A stretch of 64,000 nt of DNA from an uncultured Clostridia bacterium (GTDB lineage: Bacteria > Bacillota > Clostridia > Christensenellales > Borkfalkiaceae). The position numbers and the translations under genes are program-made. The stretch spans positions 1-64,000 of the forward strand of contig CASDOP010000007.1 of assembly GCA_949282385.1 (NCBI GenBank). Direction: 5' to 3'. Numbering within the stretch: position 1 is the first letter of the stretch; each line of letters begins with the position of its first letter. Below are positions 24,501 to 33,660 of this stretch, one piece after another. The notes under the pieces were generated by a model. That model searched no databases. It was not told where the DNA came from and worked only from the letters and a program-made list of their open reading frames with translations.

Positions 24501-27500
24501 ATGATAACATCTTATACCGCGCCGATGGTCGGCGCGGCTCTCGAAAAACTGAAAGAAATAGTGTCTGAGAACGAAAGCGCGGGCAAAAACACCGTCATCT
24601 TTTGCGAGGACAGGCTTACTCTCGCCGCAGAGCGCGCGGTCTGCGCGGCTGCGGGCGGAACTTTTTCCGCTTCCGTATATACCTTTTCGCGCTTTCTTTC
24701 GGCGGAAAGGGGCAAGCGCAGCGACATACTCTCCAGCCAGGGCTCGGCTATGGTCATACGCAAACTCATCGAGGATATGCGCGGGGAGCTTACCATGTTC
24801 AAAAAACTCTCCTCGCCGACTGCCGCGCAGGACGTCTACGATACTATAGCCCTCTTGTATTCTTCGCGCGTTACGCCCGACGACCTCTCCGCCGTCACCG
24901 CGCCCTCCGCCGTGCTCGAGGGCAAGATACGCGACCTCGAAAAGCTCTACCGCGCTTATGCGAAATACCTTGAAGAGAGCGGCAGCATGGACAGAAACCG
25001 CTATCTTTCCATGCTCCCCGAAGTCATTTTAAAAAGCCGCGCGATAATAGGCGCGGAAGTCATATTTTTGGGCTTTCAGGCTTTCACCCATTCCGTTTCG
25101 GAGTGCGCTTCCGCCTGCATGGAGGCGGCGAAGAACGTCACGGGGCTTTTCATAGGCGGCAGGGAGGAAGTGTACGTCAACGAAGCGGCGGCGTCCTTTG
25201 CCTACGCAGCGAAAGCCTTCGGCGGCTGCAACTCAAAAACCATTAAATCGCCTCTCGGCGCAGAGGCGGAGCGCATGCGTTCGTATGTGTTCAATCCCGA
25301 CGCGTTCCACCTTAAAAATTCTCTTCCCACGGACGCGGTAACCATATTCGAAGGTCGCGACGAGGAGGACGAGGTTGAGTATATCGCCTCGCGCATAATA
25401 AAGCACGTGTTCGAAGACGGCGTGCGCTATCAGGCTATTTCTGTAATGCTGCCCGACATGGCGGGTTACAGCCCCGTCGTCGAGCGGGTATTTTCGCAAT
25501 ACGGCATACCCTGTTATCTCGATAAAAGCTATCCCCTTTCCGAACACCCTGTGTGCGCCTTTCTGGAAGGTTACCTGAATTGCGCGCGCGACGGATGCAC
25601 GGCGCAGAGCCTCTTTTCGGTTGTAACTTCGCCCCTGTTCGTCGTTGAGGACGAGGGCAGGAGCGTCGGCGAGGGCGAAAGACGCAAAATAAAAGATTTG
25701 TTCGTCAACTATATTTTAAGACTGGCGGCATACCGCGGAGGAATAAGAAGACAGCCGGACGAAAACATTCTCTCTTCGCTCGGGCTGGACGTAAATGCGG
25801 TGAACGCGGTGCGGGAGCCGTTTTTGCGCAGCTTAAAGCGCATACCTTCCAAGGGCAGGGGCGAACAGTTCTGCGCCGCCCTGCGCGCAATACTGAGGGA
25901 TTTCGACGCCGAAAATACCCTTTCGTCCATGAGCCTCAGTTTTGCCGAGGAATACCCCTCTCTTTCCGCGCTTTCTCAAATGGCTTACGAGAGCGTGCTT
26001 TCCGTCCTCGACGAGGCGGAGCGCTTAACTTTCGGTCAGGAAATGACGGTAAGGGAATTTTCCGCCGTGCTGAAAAGCGGCTTTGCGGCAACGGAACTTT
26101 CGCTCATTCCGCCCAAGCAGGATGCCGTTTTCGTCAGCGACCTGCTCTCCACTAACAACATCGGCAGCAGAATAATTTTTGCCGCGGGGCTTACGGGCGA
26201 CGTACCCGCAACCAGCCAGGACACCGCCGTGCTGACGGACAGGGACCTTGAAAGCCTCGAAGCCCTCAACATAAACATTTCGCCTAAAATTTCGCAGGTA
26301 AACAACCGCTCGCGCGAGACGGCGGGTCTTAACCTCTGCGCGTTCAGGGACAGATTATATCTCACTTATCCCGTAAGAAAGGGGGGAGAGGAGTGCGGCG
26401 TAAGCGAAGCCGTGCTATATGCCCGTGCGCTGTTTTCAACGCTTTCGGGCGAAAAGCTCCGCCCCGTAACGGCGCGCATGGAGCATAAAAACGCGCAGGA
26501 TTTAAAATATTTCTGCGCCCGTCCCGTTCCCGCAATAAACAGGCTCGCGGGCGAAACTTCGCCCGCCGTGCGCTCATCGGTGTATAAACTTCTCGAAGAA
26601 AACGGCTACGGCGCTCAGGCTGCCGCGGCGCTGGCGTCTTCGCCCGACGGCGTAAAAGTTTCGGACGCGGGCAAACTTTACGGCAACAGCTTTACGCCCA
26701 CCGCGCTCGAAAGCTATTTTTCCTGCCCCTACAAGTGCTTCATGATGAGGGGGCTTAAACTCGCCGAACGCGAGGAGGGCGTCATGCGCCCGCTCGACTG
26801 CGGCAATTTCATTCACTCCGTGCTGCAGAACGTCTTCGAGCCGTCGGTAAACGGGTTCGAGGACGCGCAGGCAGTCGAAAACAGGGCAAAGGAGGAGTGC
26901 CGAAAACTGCTCTCTTCGCCCAGATATTCTGCACTCTCCGCCGACAAACGCGGACAGTATTCTGCGGAAGCGCTCACCGAAGAGGCGGTGGAAGTATGCC
27001 TCGGCGCGTTCGAACAGCTTAAAAATTCTTCCTTCCGCGTGGCGGAAGTCGAAAAAAATTGCCGCCTCGCGCTCGACGGAGGCGCGACGCTCTTCGGCAG
27101 AATAGACAGGGTGGACGACTGCGGCGACATGGTGCGCGTCATCGACTACAAGACGGGTTCGACCGACAACAGCGCGTCGTCTTACTACATGGGTTTGAAA
27201 CTTCAGCTGCCCGTCTATCTGCTCGCTTCCTCTAAGGGAAGAAGAGCGGTGGGCGCGTATTATTTCCCCGCAAAGGTCGAGTACGAGGACGCGCACGACG
27301 GCGTTTTCAGGCTCAAAGGCTACATGGACGGCAGCGAGGACGTCGTGAGAAGTTCGGATACCGTCGTCGAAGAAAAGCAAAAGAGCAGTTATGTTGACGC
27401 ATATCTCAACGGCAGACAGGTCGAAAGCGTGCTTTCGCGCGAAGATTTTGCCGATTTCCTGCTGTATTCTTCGCTCGTCGCCCGCCAGGGCGCGGCGGAA

Positions 27501-27680
27501 ATGGCGCAGGGTTACGCTTCGCCCTCTCCCGCAGAGGGCGCGTGCAAACATTGTCAGCTTTCGGGCAGTTGCGGTTTTTCCGCAGGTCTGGACGGCGAGG
27601 AGCGCAAAAAGGCAAAGATCGATTGCCGCACGGTTGCGGGCATAGTCAGAAAGCAGAGGGGGGACGAAGATGGCAACTAA
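24501..27680 (+). CDS. addB: ATP-dependent helicase/nuclease subunit B
   Basis: 1059 residues. The partner of AddA in the Firmicutes double-strand-break resection complex, where it holds an inactive helicase fold, a RecB-like nuclease and an iron-sulfur cluster. The nuclease core is near 885-895 (VIDYKTGSTD). The cluster Cys are split as in other AddB: one in YFSCPYKC (about 745) and the rest in CKHCQLSGSC near the C-terminus. No Walker A with GKT is obvious at the N-terminus, unlike B. subtilis AddB, so Chi recognition may rely on a degenerate fold. It overlaps addA by 11 bp. Transcript apparently leaderless. Confidence 0.95.
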   Translation: MITSYTAPMVGAALEKLKEIVSENESAGKNTVIFCEDRLTLAAERAVCAAAGGTFSASVYTFSRFLSAERGKRSDILSSQGSAMVIRKLIEDMRGELTMFKKLSSPTAAQDVYDTIALLYSSRVTPDDLSAVTAPSAVLEGKIRDLEKLYRAYAKYLEESGSMDRNRYLSMLPEVILKSRAIIGAEVIFLGFQAFTHSVSECASACMEAAKNVTGLFIGGREEVYVNEAAASFAYAAKAFGGCNSKTIKSPLGAEAERMRSYVFNPDAFHLKNSLPTDAVTIFEGRDEEDEVEYIASRIIKHVFEDGVRYQAISVMLPDMAGYSPVVERVFSQYGIPCYLDKSYPLSEHPVCAFLEGYLNCARDGCTAQSLFSVVTSPLFVVEDEGRSVGEGERRKIKDLFVNYILRLAAYRGGIRRQPDENILSSLGLDVNAVNAVREPFLRSLKRIPSKGRGEQFCAALRAILRDFDAENTLSSMSLSFAEEYPSLSALSQMAYESVLSVLDEAERLTFGQEMTVREFSAVLKSGFAATELSLIPPKQDAVFVSDLLSTNNIGSRIIFAAGLTGDVPATSQDTAVLTDRDLESLEALNINISPKISQVNNRSRETAGLNLCAFRDRLYLTYPVRKGGEECGVSEAVLYARALFSTLSGEKLRPVTARMEHKNAQDLKYFCARPVPAINRLAGETSPAVRSSVYKLLEENGYGAQAAAALASSPDGVKVSDAGKLYGNSFTPTALESYFSCPYKCFMMRGLKLAEREEGVMRPLDCGNFIHSVLQNVFEPSVNGFEDAQAVENRAKEECRKLLSSPRYSALSADKRGQYSAEALTEEAVEVCLGAFEQLKNSSFRVAEVEKNCRLALDGGATLFGRIDRVDDCGDMVRVIDYKTGSTDNSASSYYMGLKLQLPVYLLASSKGRRAVGAYYFPAKVEYEDAHDGVFRLKGYMDGSEDVVRSSDTVVEEKQKSSYVDAYLNGRQVESVLSREDFADFLLYSSLVARQGAAEMAQGYASPSPAEGACKHCQLSGSCGFSAGLDGEERKKAKIDCRTVAGIVRKQRGDEDGN

Positions 27681-30600
27681 ATTCTCGCCCGAACAGCTCG
27701 CGGCGATTGCAGCTCGCGGCAAAGTCATAGTCTCCGCTTCGGCAGGCTCGGGCAAGACTTCCGTAATGATAGAAAAAATATGCCGCTACCTCATATCAGG
27801 CGGCGACCTCGACAACGTTCTCGCAGTAACTTTCACCAAAAAGGCTGCGGGACAGATAAAGGAAAAACTGCGCTCCGCGCTCATAAAAAAACTGGCGGAC
27901 TGCGACGAGCAGACAAGGCTTCACCTCAAAAAACAACTCACAAAAATTTCCTCGGCGGATATTTCTACAATACATTCCTTCTGCGCAAGGCTGCTGCGCT
28001 CGTATTTCTATGTGCTGGGAGTAGACCGCTCGTTCGACATAATCGCCGCGGACGATGCAGTCGCGGCTACATATAAAGACCGCGCGGCAGACAGCCTTTT
28101 CGACAGACTGTATTCCGAGAGCGACGCCGATTTTCTTCTGGTTTTGTCCTGTCTGAGGCGCAACCGCAGCGACGACAGCGTGCGAAGGCTCATTTTTGAA
28201 GCACATTCGGCGATATGCAACGTCGTGGATTACGCCGACAAAATAAACGGCATGGTCTCGCTTTACACAAGGGAGGGTTTTGAAAAAGTGTGCGCGGAAT
28301 ACGTCTCAGCCATAGCCGAAAAATGCGGCGCGCTGCTTCGCTCGCTCGAAGATTTCAGGCAAAGTTACGCCATTCCCGAGGGCTGCGAAAAGCTCAATGC
28401 TATCATGGACGAAATGCGCGTTTCGCTCTCCTCCGCGGGGGAAGTTCCGCTGTTTTCGCCGTTGCCGCCCCTTTCTTCGACAAGGCGACCTGCGGCAAAG
28501 GAACACACGCGCGAGGCGCTCGAAGAGTTCAGTTCATTCCGCGATAAAATCAAAAAGAAGTACGACGACCTCAAGAAGGACTTGTCCGACGAGCAGACCG
28601 AGTACGACCGCTTTATAAATAGCGGCGCGCTCGCGCAGGCTTTCGGCAGGCTCGTTTTGCAGTTCGATGCGGAATATGCCGCCGTCAAACGGGACGAAGG
28701 CAAGCTCGATTACAACGACTTGGAACATTTTACCCTCCGTCTTTTAAAGATGGACGACGTGCGCGAGCAGGTAAACGCAAAGTACAAGAGCGTGTACGTC
28801 GACGAATATCAGGACGTCAATCCCGTGCAGGAGCGCATACTTTCGCTCGCTGGCGCAGGCGACAATTTCACCGTGGGCGACGTAAAGCAGGCAATTTACG
28901 GTTTCCGCGGAAGCAAGTCGGTGTTCTTTTCGCGCAAGTACGAAAGCATGCTTTCTACCGACGGGTCAAAGCGTCTTTCCGTCAACTTCCGTTCGTCGGA
29001 CGCCGTCATAAATTTTGTAAATAAGCTGTTTTCTGACGTAATGACGCCGTCGAGCTGCGGTTTTTCCTACTCGAAGGAAGGCACGATGAACGCGGGCGGA
29101 AGGTATCCCGAAGGCAGCGGCTTTGCAGAGTTTGTGGTGTTCGGCGAGGACGAGAGCGAGCGCGAACGCGCGGAGGGCGTTTATTCCGTCGCCGCGCACG
29201 TCAGCGAAGAGGTCGGACACTCTCGCGAGAGCAGGGCGGTTCTGGATATAGTAAAAAGCGAGCTTTCCTCCAAACATTACAGCGTTGAAGAGGGCTGCAT
29301 GGTAGATACTCAGCCGGGCGACATATGCATACTTACCCGCAAGCGCGCGGACGCGAGCGCGCAGAGTATAGTGCGCGCCCTTACGGACGCGGGCTACAGC
29401 GTCGAAAGCTCGGGCGAGGGCAACATATGCAACCGTTCGGAAATACGCGGACTTCTGGATATACTCTCCCTTATAGATAACTGTCAGCAGGATATACCGC
29501 TCGCAACAGCAATGCTTTCGCCCATAGGCGGCTTCACTCACGACGAGCTTGCCGCCGTAAGAATTGCCGCGGGAAGCGGCGCTTCAAAACTTCCCTTCCG
29601 CGCCTGCCTGGTTGAATACCGCATGCGCAGGCAGGACGAACTCGCGCACAAGATAGGCGCATTTTTCGCAAAAATCAACCGCTACCGCAAACTTTCGGAC
29701 ATTTTAGGCGCGGCTCGCCTCATAGACGCGATAATTTCCGACTGCGGTCTCGCCGCAAGGTATGCCTCGGGCGGAGGCGCGGCGCTCGCCGCCGTAAGAA
29801 GGTTGCAGCGCGAGGCTTATTCGACCTCGGGCGAACTGCGACTCAACGCCTTTCTTCAAAAAATAAGGGCGGGCGGCTACAACATCTCCGCGCCCTCGGC
29901 TTCGTCGTCGGACAGCATAAAGGTCATGACGATGCACTCGTCCAAGGGGCTGGAATTTCCCGTCGTCATAATCGCCGACACCGCCGCGTCCTTCGTCGGC
30001 AAAGATTACAGCGACATGCCCTTCGACGACGATTACGGCTTCGCTCCCAAATTTTACGACGTAGCCAAAAAATTGTCCGCGCAGACGGTTTTGAGAAAGC
30101 TCTGCGTGCTCCGCCGCAAGCGCGAAAACATCAAAAACGAACTCAATCTCTTTTACGTCGCGTGTACGCGCGCGATGTGCAACCTGCACGTTCTGTGCAG
30201 TACGCCCAAAGATTACGATTACACCGCGCTTTACGACGCCGATTGCTATGCGAAGCTGTTCGACGTGCGCGCCTATTCGCCGCGCTTTGCCGAAGTTTCT
30301 TCAGATTTTTCCTCTTCGCTGCCGGAGCAGAAAATAGTTGCCGCCGCGGACGAAAAATTAGTGTCTGACATGAACGCCCTGTTCAACGCGAGCTACGCGT
30401 TCGGGGATAGCATATCTCTTCCCGTCAAAAGCTCGGCTTCGGGGCTTCTCAACATGGAGGAGGAAGCTTTCGCGCAGAACATATTGTTCGACGACGTGGA
30501 CGAAAGCGACGAAAAGGGCGGCGCGGATACGGGTACGGCTTATCACAAATTTCTGGAGCTGTGCGACTTTTCTCTGCGCGACGAGCAGTCGGTTGCGGAC

Positions 30601-31014
30601 GAGATAAAGTCTTTCGTGGAACGCGGTCAGATGACGGAAGAACAGGCGCAGCTTTTAAACGTTTCCAGACTTAAAGAGATACTTTCCATGTCAGTATTTT
30701 CCCGCATGGAGGGCGCGCGGCTCTTCCGCGAAAGGGAATTTTTGTGCCGCCTGCCCGCAAATCAATTTCTGCCCACGTCCGCCGCGGACGACGTGCTCGT
30801 TCAGGGAGCAATCGACCTGCTTGTGGTCAGGGGAGAGGACGTTTCAGTTATCGATTACAAATATTCCGTGCTGGGCGACGGCGACCTTGTAAAGAAATAC
30901 ACGCCCCAGCTCGAGCTGTACAAAAAGGTTGTCGCGCGCATACTCTGCAGGGAGGAAAGCTCTGTTTCGACCGCGATAATAAACATAAGAAGATGCCGCG
31001 AAATAAAACTTTAA
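27670..31014 (+). CDS. addA: ATP-dependent helicase/nuclease subunit A
   Basis: 1114 residues. UvrD-type 3'-5' helicase with a C-terminal RecB-family nuclease. It unwinds and trims DNA ends to load RecA. Walker A is SASAGSGKTSVMI (about residues 21-33). Motif II region VYVDEYQDVNPVQ, motif III (NFTVGDVKQAIYGFRGS), and motifs V-VI (KVMTMHSSKGLEFPVVII, LFYVACTRAM) are clear, and the nuclease motif VIDYKYS is near residue 1060. AGAGGGGGG precedes the ATG, inside addB. Long antisense ORFs across both add genes are codon-bias shadows. Confidence 0.97.
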   Translation: MATKFSPEQLAAIAARGKVIVSASAGSGKTSVMIEKICRYLISGGDLDNVLAVTFTKKAAGQIKEKLRSALIKKLADCDEQTRLHLKKQLTKISSADISTIHSFCARLLRSYFYVLGVDRSFDIIAADDAVAATYKDRAADSLFDRLYSESDADFLLVLSCLRRNRSDDSVRRLIFEAHSAICNVVDYADKINGMVSLYTREGFEKVCAEYVSAIAEKCGALLRSLEDFRQSYAIPEGCEKLNAIMDEMRVSLSSAGEVPLFSPLPPLSSTRRPAAKEHTREALEEFSSFRDKIKKKYDDLKKDLSDEQTEYDRFINSGALAQAFGRLVLQFDAEYAAVKRDEGKLDYNDLEHFTLRLLKMDDVREQVNAKYKSVYVDEYQDVNPVQERILSLAGAGDNFTVGDVKQAIYGFRGSKSVFFSRKYESMLSTDGSKRLSVNFRSSDAVINFVNKLFSDVMTPSSCGFSYSKEGTMNAGGRYPEGSGFAEFVVFGEDESERERAEGVYSVAAHVSEEVGHSRESRAVLDIVKSELSSKHYSVEEGCMVDTQPGDICILTRKRADASAQSIVRALTDAGYSVESSGEGNICNRSEIRGLLDILSLIDNCQQDIPLATAMLSPIGGFTHDELAAVRIAAGSGASKLPFRACLVEYRMRRQDELAHKIGAFFAKINRYRKLSDILGAARLIDAIISDCGLAARYASGGGAALAAVRRLQREAYSTSGELRLNAFLQKIRAGGYNISAPSASSSDSIKVMTMHSSKGLEFPVVIIADTAASFVGKDYSDMPFDDDYGFAPKFYDVAKKLSAQTVLRKLCVLRRKRENIKNELNLFYVACTRAMCNLHVLCSTPKDYDYTALYDADCYAKLFDVRAYSPRFAEVSSDFSSSLPEQKIVAAADEKLVSDMNALFNASYAFGDSISLPVKSSASGLLNMEEEAFAQNILFDDVDESDEKGGADTGTAYHKFLELCDFSLRDEQSVADEIKSFVERGQMTEEQAQLLNVSRLKEILSMSVFSRMEGARLFREREFLCRLPANQFLPTSAADDVLVQGAIDLLVVRGEDVSVIDYKYSVLGDGDLVKKYTPQLELYKKVVARILCREESSVSTAIINIRRCREIKL

Positions 31015-31033
31015 ATATGCGTTAATTCGACAA

Positions 31034-31073
31034 TATATCCGCCCGTTTGCGCAAACGGGCGGATATAATTTTT
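31034..31073 (+). terminator. intrinsic terminator of addBA
   Basis: A 34-bp perfect palindrome (17-bp arms 31034-31050 and 31051-31067) is followed by ATTTTT. Its 3' arm also contains TATAAT (31064-31069), 9 nt before the next start codon. Confidence 0.85.
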
Positions 31074-31078
31074 ATGCT

Positions 31079-31702
31079 ATGGAAAATTTTGCTGAATATT
31101 TCCGCATTGCCTACCGTGCGGTTTCTTCGCTGCCGTTCGGAACGCTCATGCTCATATCTCTCTGCTCTTTCGGCGGAGTTTTTGCGCTCGCTCTCGCGCT
31201 GTGCATACTTTCAAAAAAGGTTCGCCGCGCCGATAAAAAGCCGCTGTTATTTCTGCTCAACGCCTTCACGGCTGTAATGGTCGCGCTCTTTTCCATGGGC
31301 TTTCAGCCCGAGCAGACAATATTTTTTTCCGCGCTGTTCTGGCTGGCGGGCTATCTTCTTTACGGACTTATGCGCCTGCTCACGCCAAGAAATCGCGCTG
31401 CGTCGCCTTCGATTTCAAGGGTTAATGTCGTTTCTTCAATGCCCGTACGCCCGCCCGAAAGGCAGGAAGAATATTCCTCTCTGCCCGCGGCAAAGAGCGC
31501 GGTAAGGTTGGATCACGCAATTTCCATAACGGATAAACTGCTGCTGTGCCGCCTCGCGCGAACGGACAGACAGGAGCTTGAAAAAATCAAAACAACGCTC
31601 ACCGTTCTGCAGGTCAAGGGCAATCTTTCCCCGCAGGAAGGAGAGGTGCTTAACGATAATTTCAACGCAATATTAAAATATATGGCGAAGTATAACGTGT
31701 AA
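31079..31702 (+). CDS. membrane protein of unknown function
   Basis: 207 residues. Three hydrophobic segments (about 23-43, 57-75 and 79-96) are followed by a charged, probably cytoplasmic C-terminal half with a helical region (about 145-207) including LEKIKTTLTVLQVKGNLSPQ. No family recognised. There is no ribosome site. A TATAAT in the 3' arm of the preceding terminator lies 9 nt before ATG, which suggests a leaderless transcript, though no -35 is visible. Coding character (codon use and membrane pattern) is convincing; function unknown. Confidence 0.7.
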   Translation: MENFAEYFRIAYRAVSSLPFGTLMLISLCSFGGVFALALALCILSKKVRRADKKPLLFLLNAFTAVMVALFSMGFQPEQTIFFSALFWLAGYLLYGLMRLLTPRNRAASPSISRVNVVSSMPVRPPERQEEYSSLPAAKSAVRLDHAISITDKLLLCRLARTDRQELEKIKTTLTVLQVKGNLSPQEGEVLNDNFNAILKYMAKYNV

Positions 31703-31715
31703 ATCGAGGCAGGAC

Positions 31716-31741
31716 GGCTGCGCGCCGAACGGCGCGCAGCC
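31716..31741. terminator. GC-rich hairpin between convergent genes
   Basis: An 11-bp stem GGCTGCGCGCC (31716-31726) pairs with its complement (31731-31741), with a GAAC tetraloop. No T run on either side, so termination is uncertain. Confidence 0.45.
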
Positions 31742-31777
31742 GCCCGCATTTGTAAAGTTTTGCGCGCAAAAACTAAA

Positions 31778-32221
31778 TCATTCTCCCACTATGGCGGACA
31801 AAAACATATCTTTTGCGGCGAGAGCGGTCGGTGCGCCCGTCCTGTCGCAGAAAACGGCAACATCCTTGACGCGCAGCCTGTCGAAGGGCAGTTTTCTGCC
31901 GCTTACGTTAGCGCTGACAACGCGGAAGCGGTTTAAGTTGTAGTCGTTTATCATGCCTAAAAATTTGCCTCGTTCGTCGAAACACGCCGTGCCTGCGCGC
32001 AGGGCGTTTCTGCGCGCGGGCTTGGGACATTCCCTTTCGTAAACTATGCGCCCGTCTGAATTTATTATTTTATCCGTGTCTATGGCGAACTCGCGTTCGT
32101 CCTCGTCCGCGCAAACAAGCGTGCGTATGTCCGTTCCCTCGGCGAGGGCGCGCAGAACGTATCCGCTCCGCCTGCCGTCCATTCTTTCAACTTTCATTCT
32201 GTAAAGCTCGTTGAGTGTCAT
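31778..32221 (-). CDS. PRC-barrel-like protein of unknown function
   Basis: 147 residues. Two half-repeats each look like a PRC-barrel strand set: residues 5-60 (GRRSGYVLRALAEG, then DTDKIINSDGRIVYE) and about 72-125 (CFDERGKFLGMINDY, then LPFDRLRVKDVAVF). PRC barrels occur in the RNA-processing protein RimM and in YlmC/YmxH-type sporulation-associated proteins. This assignment rests on pattern only. AGGAGA sits about 10 nt upstream of ATG. Monocistronic; the nearest neighbours give no functional hint. The 350 bp upstream (32222-32571) hold nothing recognisable except the ruvX promoter. Confidence 0.6.
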   Translation of the reverse strand: MTLNELYRMKVERMDGRRSGYVLRALAEGTDIRTLVCADEDEREFAIDTDKIINSDGRIVYERECPKPARRNALRAGTACFDERGKFLGMINDYNLNRFRVVSANVSGRKLPFDRLRVKDVAVFCDRTGAPTALAAKDMFLSAIVGE

Positions 32222-32514
32222 AATTTTCTGTCTCCTTTTGCTCTATAATATTTGTTTTTTAATCCTCTCATTACCTATCGACGATAAAAAATTTGTCATA
32301 TGTTGGCGTTTTGCTCGGCGCGCAGAAAAACTCGCTTCGCGCCGAAGAAAAGTGCATGTCTTTTAAAAATTCTGCCGCCTCGCTCTCATGCGCCGTTGCC
32401 GCTTTAACGCTTTGCCGCCGCAGCCGTTGCGCAAATGTAAGAATACGCCGCAGTCGAACAGATCCGCTCTGTCCCGCGGGGCAGAACATGCCTCGCTTTT
32501 GTGCAAAAATTTAA

Positions 32515-32543
32515 TTGACGGGATTTTTTTGCCGTGTTATAAT
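32515..32543 (+). promoter_or_regulatory. promoter of ruvX-yrzB
   Basis: TTGACG (32515-32520), 17-bp spacer, TATAAT (32538-32543) with an extended TG. A very strong match. Confidence 0.85.
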
Positions 32544-32571
32544 TTTTGCATAAAAGTTTGGGAGGCGTCTG

Positions 32572-32997
32572 TTGGAAAGATACGTTGCGTTCGATATAGG
32601 CGATAAGCGCATAGGCGTTGCGGTTTCAGACCCGTTCAATACATATGCCCTTCCGTCGGAAACCTATTTCCGCAAGGGCTTTGCAACCGACGTTGCCGCA
32701 ATAGCAAAGATTGCAAAGGATAAGGGCGCGACGACTATCGTTTGCGGACTTCCCGTCAATTTTGACGGCAGTCAGTCTGTACAGACGGCAAAAGCTCAGC
32801 GGTTCATAGAAGAGCTTAAGCGCGCCACAGATATTCCCGTCGAGTGCGCGGACGAACGCTTTACCACCATGATGGCTCACGAAACTTTAATATCCGAGGG
32901 AATGAGCAGGCAGAAGCGCAAAAATTACGTGGACGCCCTCGCCGCGGCGAACATTCTGGACGGATACCTCAACGCAAAAAATAAAAAAGGGGACTGA
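32572..32997 (+). CDS. ruvX: putative pre-16S rRNA nuclease / Holliday junction resolvase-like protein
   Basis: 141 residues. YqgF/RuvX family RNase H-fold nuclease that finishes the 5' end of 16S rRNA and is often also annotated as a resolvase. Acidic residues are in FDIGDKRIGVAVSDP (residues 6-20), in CGLPVNFDG and in CADERFTT (about 97-104), and in DALAAANILDGYL at the C-terminus. The start is TTG at 32572 with GGGAGG 6 nt upstream; no ATG is available at the conserved N-terminus. Followed 4 bp later by yrzB, the standard Firmicutes pair. Confidence 0.93.
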   Translation: MERYVAFDIGDKRIGVAVSDPFNTYALPSETYFRKGFATDVAAIAKIAKDKGATTIVCGLPVNFDGSQSVQTAKAQRFIEELKRATDIPVECADERFTTMMAHETLISEGMSRQKRKNYVDALAAANILDGYLNAKNKKGD

Positions 32998-33001
32998 ATT
33001 T

Positions 33002-33289
33002 ATGCAGGACAACGAAATCAACGAAGAAGAGGAAGAAATAATCGAGCTTGTAGACGACGAAGGCAAAATAATAAAGTTCAGACTGCTCGACGTAACCGAA
33101 TATAAGGGACAAAAATATACTCTTCTGCTCGCAGCAGAGCCCAACGACGAAGTGGCGGATGACGAAGTCGTTATTTTCCGCTTCAACGAGGAAGAACAGA
33201 CGCTCGATCCCATAGAGGACGAAAATCTGTTGCAGGAAGTTTTCGATTTTTACCAGAACGAAGACCTCGGCAACGAAGAGGACAACTGA
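33002..33289 (+). CDS. DUF1292 family acidic protein (YrzB-like)
   Basis: 95 residues, very acidic. The family is found directly after ruvX in most Firmicutes and has no established function. The conserved core EIIELVDDEGKIIKFRLLD followed by YTLLLA and VVIFRFNEEE is clear. The ends are Glu/Asp-rich and probably disordered. AAAGGGGA near the end of ruvX serves as ribosome site. Cotranscribed with ruvX and closed by the terminator at 33319. Confidence 0.85.
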   Translation: MQDNEINEEEEEIIELVDDEGKIIKFRLLDVTEYKGQKYTLLLAAEPNDEVADDEVVIFRFNEEEQTLDPIEDENLLQEVFDFYQNEDLGNEEDN

Positions 33290-33318
33290 TTGAAAAAGAG
33301 ATAAGATATTAAAAAGAT

Positions 33319-33352
33319 AAACCGCCCGCGCACAATGCGCGGGCGGTTTTTT
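33319..33352 (+). terminator. intrinsic terminator of ruvX-yrzB
   Basis: A 14-bp stem AAACCGCCCGCGCA (33319-33332) pairs with its complement (33336-33349), then a T run. Confidence 0.93.
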
Positions 33353-33369
33353 ACTCTTTTTGCAAGCAA

Positions 33370-33400
33370 AAGGCGCGCGGAAATTTTTTCCGCGCGCCTT
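33370..33400. other. second hairpin downstream of the ruvX-yrzB terminator
   Basis: A 14-bp perfect stem (33370-33383 with 33387-33400) has a TTT loop and no plus-strand T run. On the minus strand a short TTTT follows. No minus-strand gene lies upstream of it. Confidence 0.5.
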
Positions 33401-33508
33401 AACGATCACAAACAAAGTTTAACGCTATGTTAAAGTAAAAGCAAAAGATTAAATAAATTAAAATAGTACAATGACGGCAAAAAATGCGCTTTGCGGGGCG
33501 TTTTTTGC

Positions 33509-33537
33509 TTTACAACTATTATAAATTCTGCTAAAAT
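33509..33537 (+). promoter_or_regulatory. promoter of rpsB-tsf
   Basis: TTTACA (33509-33514), 17-bp spacer, TAAAAT (33532-33537). It gives a leader of about 115 nt. Confidence 0.75.
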
Positions 33538-33556
33538 ATCAAAGCTATAAAAATTC

Positions 33557-33645
33557 GCACCCGCAAGGCTGGCGACCCGTGGCGGAAAAATTCTTTTTCA
33601 GTTCCGCAATAATCGCCGCAAAAAACTGTGCTTGCGGGGAGGTTT
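33557..33645 (+). promoter_or_regulatory. structured rpsB leader, candidate S2 autoregulatory element
   Basis: Two nested stems: CCCGCAAG (33560-33567) with CTTGCGGG (33631-33638), and inside it GCGGAA (33582-33587) with TTCCGC (33602-33607). The outer stem ends next to the GGGGAGG/ACGGAGG ribosome-site region. Ribosomal protein leaders of this size often bind their own product; I could not match it to the known S2 leader consensus. Confidence 0.45.
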
Positions 33646-33660
33646 AACGGAGGAATTAAA

